Source: Lentisphaerota bacterium
Lineage (GTDB): Bacteria > Verrucomicrobiota > Kiritimatiellia > JAAZAB01
Length of the DNA stretch: 11,152 nt
Direction of reading: 5' to 3'
Assembly: GCA_020201415.1 (NCBI GenBank)
Contig: JAIVGW010000078.1
Coordinates: 1 to 11,152, forward strand
Shown here: positions 7,218 through 11,152 of the stretch, one piece after another
Layout of the letters: every line of letters begins with the position of its first letter
Numbering within the stretch: the first letter of the stretch is position 1
Notes under the pieces: generated by a model
What the model saw: the letters and a program-made list of their open reading frames with translations, nothing else
What the model was told of the DNA's origin: nothing
Databases searched by the model: none
Made by a program: the position numbers and the translations under genes

Positions 7218-8919
7218 CGTGCATGGCGATGCCTTATTACAGATGCTGGTTGAAGCCGGAGCTCTGACCAATGTCCAGATCGAGGAAGTGGTCGAGGAGA
7301 ACCGGCGGACCGGCAATCCCACGCGAAAAATCGTGCTGGACATGGGGGTCCTCAACGAAGACGACCTGCTGATGATGGTGGCCAATCACATGGGCGTGAC
7401 CATGATCAATCTGGCCGAAACCGAAATCACCCCTGAAACCGCCAAGGCTATTCCTTCCAGCGTGGCGCACATGTATAATGTTGTGCCGGTGGCAGCCGAG
7501 GCCGGCACGCTCACTCTGGCGGTTTCCGACCTGATTCCGGCGGAGGTCATGGATGAAATCCGGTTTGTGCTTAGCATCGACGTTACCTTCGTGGTGGCGC
7601 GCGAGGAAGAAGTGCGCAATGCCATTGCCCGCCTTTACGGGGATGACAAGACCTCGGTGAATGATCTGCTTTCCGCCCTGGAATCCGACCTGGAGTCGGA
7701 AGAAGGCATGCTTAAACTCATCGAGGGCAAGGATGATCTGAAGGGCCTGGAACAGGCTGCCAATGCCGCGCCGGTGGTGCGCTTCGTCAATCTGGTGCTC
7801 TATGAAGCCGTGCAGTCCAAGGCCTCGGATATTCACTTCGAACCGTTTGAAAAAGAGTTTAAAATCCGTTACCGGGTGGATGGCGCCCTTTATGAAATGT
7901 CCCCGCCACCCAAGCGGTTGGCCCTGCCGGTGGTTTCGCGCATCAAGGTCATTTCCAGTCTAAATATCGCCGAACGCCGCTTGCCGCAGGACGGACGCTT
8001 ACAGATGTCGCTGGCCGGGCGCCAGATCGATTTCCGTGTATCAACCCTGCCTACGCAGTTCGGTGAAAGTGTGGTGTTGCGTATTCTGGACCGCTCCACG
8101 GTTTCACTGGATCTGGAGAATCTGGGCATGCCCGATGACGTGCTTGAATCTTTTGAGACAGATATCAAAAAGTCTAACGGCATTGTGATTGTAACCGGCC
8201 CCACCGGTTCCGGTAAAACAACCACGCTTTATTCAGGGCTGCGGCGCATCAACACCATTGACTCCAAGCTGTTGACGGTGGAGGACCCGGTGGAATACGA
8301 CATTGAAGGCATCATTCAGGTGCAGGCCAACGAAGCCATCGGCGTGACATTTCAGCGGGTGTTGCGGGCCTTTCTGCGTCAGGATCCCGATATCATCATG
8401 ATTGGTGAAATCCGTGACCTGGAAACTGCCCAGATCGCCATTCAGGCTTCGCTGACCGGCCACTTGGTGTTTACCACGCTGCATACCAACGATGCCCCGG
8501 GCGCCGTGACGCGCCTGATCGACATGAATGTCGAACCTTTTCTGCTTTCCTCAACCCTGGAGTCAATCCTGGCGCAGCGTCTGTTGCGCACGATCTGCTC
8601 TGATTGCCGTACGCCCTACCAGCCTGACGATGCGCTGCTGACTCAACTGGACCTGACCCGGGCGAATGTCGAAGATAAGCCCTTTTATTACGGCAAGGGT
8701 TGCGAAAAATGCCACAATACCGGCTACCGCGGACGCAAGGGGCTTTATGAATATCTGTCGGTAAATGATGCCATTCGCGCCCTGATCAATGAGCGCAAGC
8801 CCACCATGGTGCTGCGCAAAAAGGCCATGGAGCAGGGAATGCGCCTGTTGCGCGATGACGGGATACGCAACATCCTGGATGGTTACACCTCGGCGGAAGA
8901 AGTATTGAAATATACCTGA
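7207..8919 (+). CDS. pilB: PilB/GspE-type assembly ATPase, intact paralogue
   Basis: The 570-residue product has every element of the family. It has an N-terminal MshEN-type region (about 1-145), a linker, KASDIHFEPFEKEFKIRYRVDG (205-226), Walker A GPTGSGKT (331-338), Asp box VEDPVEY (358-364), Walker B IIMIGEIRD (396-404) and His box TTLHTNDAPGAVTRLIDM (423-440). It ends with a zinc site made of Cys464, Cys467, Cys499 and Cys502, then the GYRGRKGLYE and LRDDGIRNILDGYTSAEEVL tail. It would drive pilin polymerisation, or act in a type II-like secretion system. ATG 7207 has GGAGA at 7193-7197 and overlaps the pilT end by 11 bases; an in-frame TTG at 7177 is less likely. It is a clear paralogue of the damaged copy at 4530-6180 and shows what that copy has lost. 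The symbol is by family; GspE is possible. Confidence 0.9.
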   Translation: MPNSVHGDALLQMLVEAGALTNVQIEEVVEENRRTGNPTRKIVLDMGVLNEDDLLMMVANHMGVTMINLAETEITPETAKAIPSSVAHMYNVVPVAAEAGTLTLAVSDLIPAEVMDEIRFVLSIDVTFVVAREEEVRNAIARLYGDDKTSVNDLLSALESDLESEEGMLKLIEGKDDLKGLEQAANAAPVVRFVNLVLYEAVQSKASDIHFEPFEKEFKIRYRVDGALYEMSPPPKRLALPVVSRIKVISSLNIAERRLPQDGRLQMSLAGRQIDFRVSTLPTQFGESVVLRILDRSTVSLDLENLGMPDDVLESFETDIKKSNGIVIVTGPTGSGKTTTLYSGLRRINTIDSKLLTVEDPVEYDIEGIIQVQANEAIGVTFQRVLRAFLRQDPDIIMIGEIRDLETAQIAIQASLTGHLVFTTLHTNDAPGAVTRLIDMNVEPFLLSSTLESILAQRLLRTICSDCRTPYQPDDALLTQLDLTRANVEDKPFYYGKGCEKCHNTGYRGRKGLYEYLSVNDAIRALINERKPTMVLRKKAMEQGMRLLRDDGIRNILDGYTSAEEVLKYT

Positions 8920-8960
8920 GGTCCCAGTTAGCTGCGCTGGAAAGGCGCAAAAATTCCATA

Positions 8961-9941
8961 ATGGATTCATATGAGTTGGTGACGCGCACCCTGCGTTTTG
9001 AAAACCCCGAACGTATTCCGCGTCAGTTGTGGGTTCTGCCATCGGCGTTTTTGCGGCATGGTGAGGACCTGGTGGCGCTGTTGCGGCGTTATCCGGTGGA
9101 CATCAATCCCCGGTCGCTGGAAATCCCGGAGCTGACACCCGAATGGCGCAAGGGCGCCTATGTCGACGAGTGGGGCAGTGTCTGGTTGAACCTGGAGGAC
9201 GGTATTGCCGGCGAAGTGAAGCAGCCGGTGTTGCAGGATTGGTCGGCCCTGGATCGATTGCGTCCGCCGGAACTCTCAGCCGACTTGGCCGCGCCGGCGG
9301 AGGATGTGTTACGGCGCCGGCCGGATGCTTTCGCCATGCTGGTCGGCGGGCAGATATTCGAACGCCTGCAATATCTGCGCGGCACGGAAAACCTTTACAT
9401 GGACCTGATGGATCAATCCGCTGAATTACTGCGTCTGCGTGACATACTCATGGATTACCTGCGGCGGCGGGTGGCCCGTTGCATCAAGGCGCCTTGCCAT
9501 GGCGTGCAGTTTGCCGATGACTGGGGGTCGCAGCGTTCTTTGCTGATATCGCCGGAATTATGGCGGTCTTTTTTCAAACCCTGTTACGCCGAACTGTTTC
9601 AAATGGTAAAACAGGCCGGCAAATTTGTTTTCATGCATTCCGACGGATGCATCATGGACATCATTGAAGACCTGATTGAATTGGGGGTGGACGCGCTGAA
9701 CTGCCAGGTCTGGGTCATGGGGCCCGAAGAACTGGGCCGCCGGTTCCGGGGGCGCATCACTTTCTGGGGTGAAATCAACCGGCAGACCACCCTGCCGCAG
9801 GGCACGCCCGCGGATGTCCGGAAGTCGGTCGAAGTCATGAAAGCCAATCTGGCCGCGCCGCAAGGCGGTTTGATCGCGCAAAGCGAGGTTGACCGCATGA
9901 CGCCGTTGGAAAATATCGAGGCCGTGCTGCAGCCCTGGTGA
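8961..9941 (+). CDS. uroporphyrinogen-decarboxylase-family protein (not HemE)
   Basis: The 326-residue product belongs to the URO-D superfamily (TIM-barrel proteins that include HemE and corrinoid-dependent methyltransferases such as MtaA/CmuA). It has the recurring motif set of the large paralogous branch common in anaerobic PVC bacteria: RTLRFENPERIPRQLW at the N-terminus, GVQFADDWGSQRSLLISPEL (181-200), FKPCYAELFQMVKQAGKFVF (205-224), MHSDG (225-229), DIIEDLIELGVDALN (233-247), WGEINRQTTLP (269-279) and the ending TPLENIEAVLQPW. I do not see the HemE signatures that would make it a haem enzyme, and the substrate is unknown. A methyl transfer or sugar-linked role is possible but not shown. 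It starts 41 bases after the ATPase gene, so it may be cotranscribed. No strong ribosome-binding site is seen; the best candidate, GGAAAGG, lies about 15 bases upstream. Confidence 0.82.
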   Translation: MDSYELVTRTLRFENPERIPRQLWVLPSAFLRHGEDLVALLRRYPVDINPRSLEIPELTPEWRKGAYVDEWGSVWLNLEDGIAGEVKQPVLQDWSALDRLRPPELSADLAAPAEDVLRRRPDAFAMLVGGQIFERLQYLRGTENLYMDLMDQSAELLRLRDILMDYLRRRVARCIKAPCHGVQFADDWGSQRSLLISPELWRSFFKPCYAELFQMVKQAGKFVFMHSDGCIMDIIEDLIELGVDALNCQVWVMGPEELGRRFRGRITFWGEINRQTTLPQGTPADVRKSVEVMKANLAAPQGGLIAQSEVDRMTPLENIEAVLQPW

Positions 9942-9961
9942 TTGCGCTTGTTCCGCTCTCC

Positions 9962-11152
9962 TCAAGCGGTGGCCTGATCGGTGCGCCTGCCGCCGTCGGG
10001 CGGTCCCCAAAGCACGCGAGCCGAGACGGACAGCAGGATGAAGGCGGCCAGCGACACCAGCACACCGAAGACCGCCGGATCAAACGTTTCAATGAAACCG
10101 CGGGTGCGCGGGCTTGTGATTTCGATGGAAAAATTATTGTAAAACATCAGCGGCAGGCGATAAAGCATGGTGCCGACGGTGGCGATTATCATGGTGGCCA
10201 GAATGATGACGGTTTGCCGATGCGAGCGTCTCCGTGAAAATACGCCCACGCATACCGGGACGATAATGGCCGGCGCCCAAACGTGATAGGTGAACAGCAG
10301 CAGTCCGATGATATCGCTCCAAAGCACCGCCACCAGGATGGCGGCGGCCCCCATTCCCGCGCTGCAGATGCGCGCCAGCTTGAGCAGGCGTCCGTCACCC
10401 GTGTCCTGCCAGCCCAACTGGTGCTCAAACAGATCCTTGACGAAAATGGCGGTGGCGCTGTTTAAAGCCGAATCCGCCGAAGACATTACGGCCATCAGCA
10501 AGGCCCCGATAATCAGGCCGCCGATGATGGGGTTGTTCAGTTGCCGGACAACCAGCGGCAGAACCTGCTGGGGGTCGACATCGGGAAAATGAATGCGCGC
10601 ATACAGGGCTATGAACAAAAGCACCGCCGGGAAGACCAGCGCCAGGAAAACGCCAACGCCGGCGATCCCCCAACGGGTTTCACGGACGTTTTTGCCCACG
10701 CAATAGCGCGTGGCGTAACCGGGGGCAAAAGCTTCGCCCAGTAGAAAAGCCATAAATGTGGTAATCAGGAAGATCCAGCCCTTGCCGCCATGCGGTATGA
10801 AAAAGTTGCGTGGAATGGTGCGGTTGGGAGTGATAGCCTCGGGATAGGCGGATTGCAAAAGCGCAAGGTTGAGTCGTCGCAGGCTGCGACCGTCCGGCGC
10901 CTCCTGCAGCATCTCCCGGGTCTTTGCGTCTAAATCGATTCCGGCAAACCGTTCCGGGGTATAAAGATGCTGGTCATCCAGTACTTGATTAAGGGTATCC
11001 GCCAGGATGGCCGTCTGCGGCCGGTCCTTCGGCGCGGGTGCGCTGTCCGTCCGGGGCGGCGTTGGATCGGATTGTTCGCGGATATAGACCGACAAAGGAT
11101 CACCGGGCTGATCCAGGCGGGCTGCCAGAAGGGGCGCATCGCAGATGTCTTG
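9962..11152 (-). CDS. C-terminal half of a sodium:solute symporter fused to an unrelated N-terminal segment; 5' end beyond the right edge
   Basis: The frame is open from the window edge for 396 residues; a TTG at 11095 is only one possible start. Residues about 120-385 are clearly the second half of a sodium:solute symporter (SSS family). They contain KGWIFLITTFMAFLLGEAFA, several later hydrophobic helices (about 163-184, 209-225, 264-305, 315-333, 361-381) and the hallmark MSSADSALNSATAIFVKDLF (223-242) of the sodium-binding helix region. Family members normally have some 200 or more residues with several helices before this point. Here they are absent. Instead, residues 1-107 are hydrophilic: ARLDQPGDPLSVYIREQ, a proline-rich linker, then LNQVLDDQHLYTPERFAG and LNLALLQSAYPEAI, which resembles a protein C-terminus rather than a transporter N-terminus. 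The join lies near 10813-10834. It is probably a deletion fusion of two genes. It converges on the URO-D gene with a 20-base gap. Confidence 0.72.
   Translation of the reverse strand, partial: QDICDAPLLAARLDQPGDPLSVYIREQSDPTPPRTDSAPAPKDRPQTAILADTLNQVLDDQHLYTPERFAGIDLDAKTREMLQEAPDGRSLRRLNLALLQSAYPEAITPNRTIPRNFFIPHGGKGWIFLITTFMAFLLGEAFAPGYATRYCVGKNVRETRWGIAGVGVFLALVFPAVLLFIALYARIHFPDVDPQQVLPLVVRQLNNPIIGGLIIGALLMAVMSSADSALNSATAIFVKDLFEHQLGWQDTGDGRLLKLARICSAGMGAAAILVAVLWSDIIGLLLFTYHVWAPAIIVPVCVGVFSRRRSHRQTVIILATMIIATVGTMLYRLPLMFYNNFSIEITSPRTRGFIETFDPAVFGVLVSLAAFILLSVSARVLWGPPDGGRRTDQATA

Noticed and set aside
8933..8952. Terminator-like TGCGC ... GCGCA after the second ATPase gene
   Set aside because: It is a five-base-pair stem followed by A residues rather than T residues on the coding strand. 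The 41-base gap fits cotranscription better.
9945..9968. Terminator between the URO-D gene and the symporter (CGCTTG ... CAAGCG)
   Set aside because: The stem is only six base pairs with a 12-base loop and no T-run on either strand.
1..11152. CRISPR arrays, tRNA or rRNA genes, insertion sequences, attachment sites
   Set aside because: No regularly spaced repeats, cloverleaf-like sequences, transposase motifs or direct terminal repeats were found on reading both strands.

Overview
The window is about 11.2 kb of moderately GC-rich bacterial DNA, densely packed with genes. No rRNA, tRNA, CRISPR array, transposase or phage gene is visible. The gene styles point to a Gram-negative bacterium with an outer membrane, type IV pili and indirect (transamidation) tRNA charging. 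They include a lipoprotein pair of the LpoB and COG3014 types, a GatCAB operon, PilB/PilT ATPases, a non-HemE uroporphyrinogen-decarboxylase-family protein and a sodium:solute symporter. The combination suggests the PVC superphylum (Kiritimatiellota, Lentisphaerota or Verrucomicrobiota). That placement is inference from gene style, not a demonstrated assignment.

Layout. Minus strand, 1-1436: an LpoB-like lipoprotein gene (816-1436), followed by a COG3014-like lipoprotein gene that runs off the left edge (1-786). A divergent control region (about 1437-1702) holds one sigma70-like promoter for each direction. Plus strand, 1703-8919: a tightly coupled run gatC - gatA - gatB - pilB - pilT - second pilB-type ATPase, in which most stops overlap the next start. 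A URO-D-family gene follows at 8961-9941 after a 41-base gap. It converges on a minus-strand reading frame (9962 to the right edge) whose C-terminal part is the second half of a sodium:solute symporter.

The main observation is that four reading frames look internally deleted. gatA lacks about 64 codons, including both catalytic serines, and is frameshifted. gatB lacks about 76 codons in frame from its C-terminal tRNA-binding region. The first pilB lacks about 56 bases between its His box and its zinc-finger region and is frameshifted; the intact paralogue 1.4 kb downstream serves as an internal ruler. The symporter lacks its N-terminal half, replaced by an unrelated hydrophilic segment. All flanking sequence stays well conserved, with no scattered stops. 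That argues for recent deletions or, more likely, collapse errors in a metagenome assembly, rather than long-term decay. The neighbouring gatC, pilT, second pilB, lpoB-like and URO-D genes look full length.

I see no convincing novel defence or mobile system. The items most worth checking are the repeated clean deletions, the coupling of gatCAB to pilus ATPases, the symporter fusion and the lipoprotein pair.
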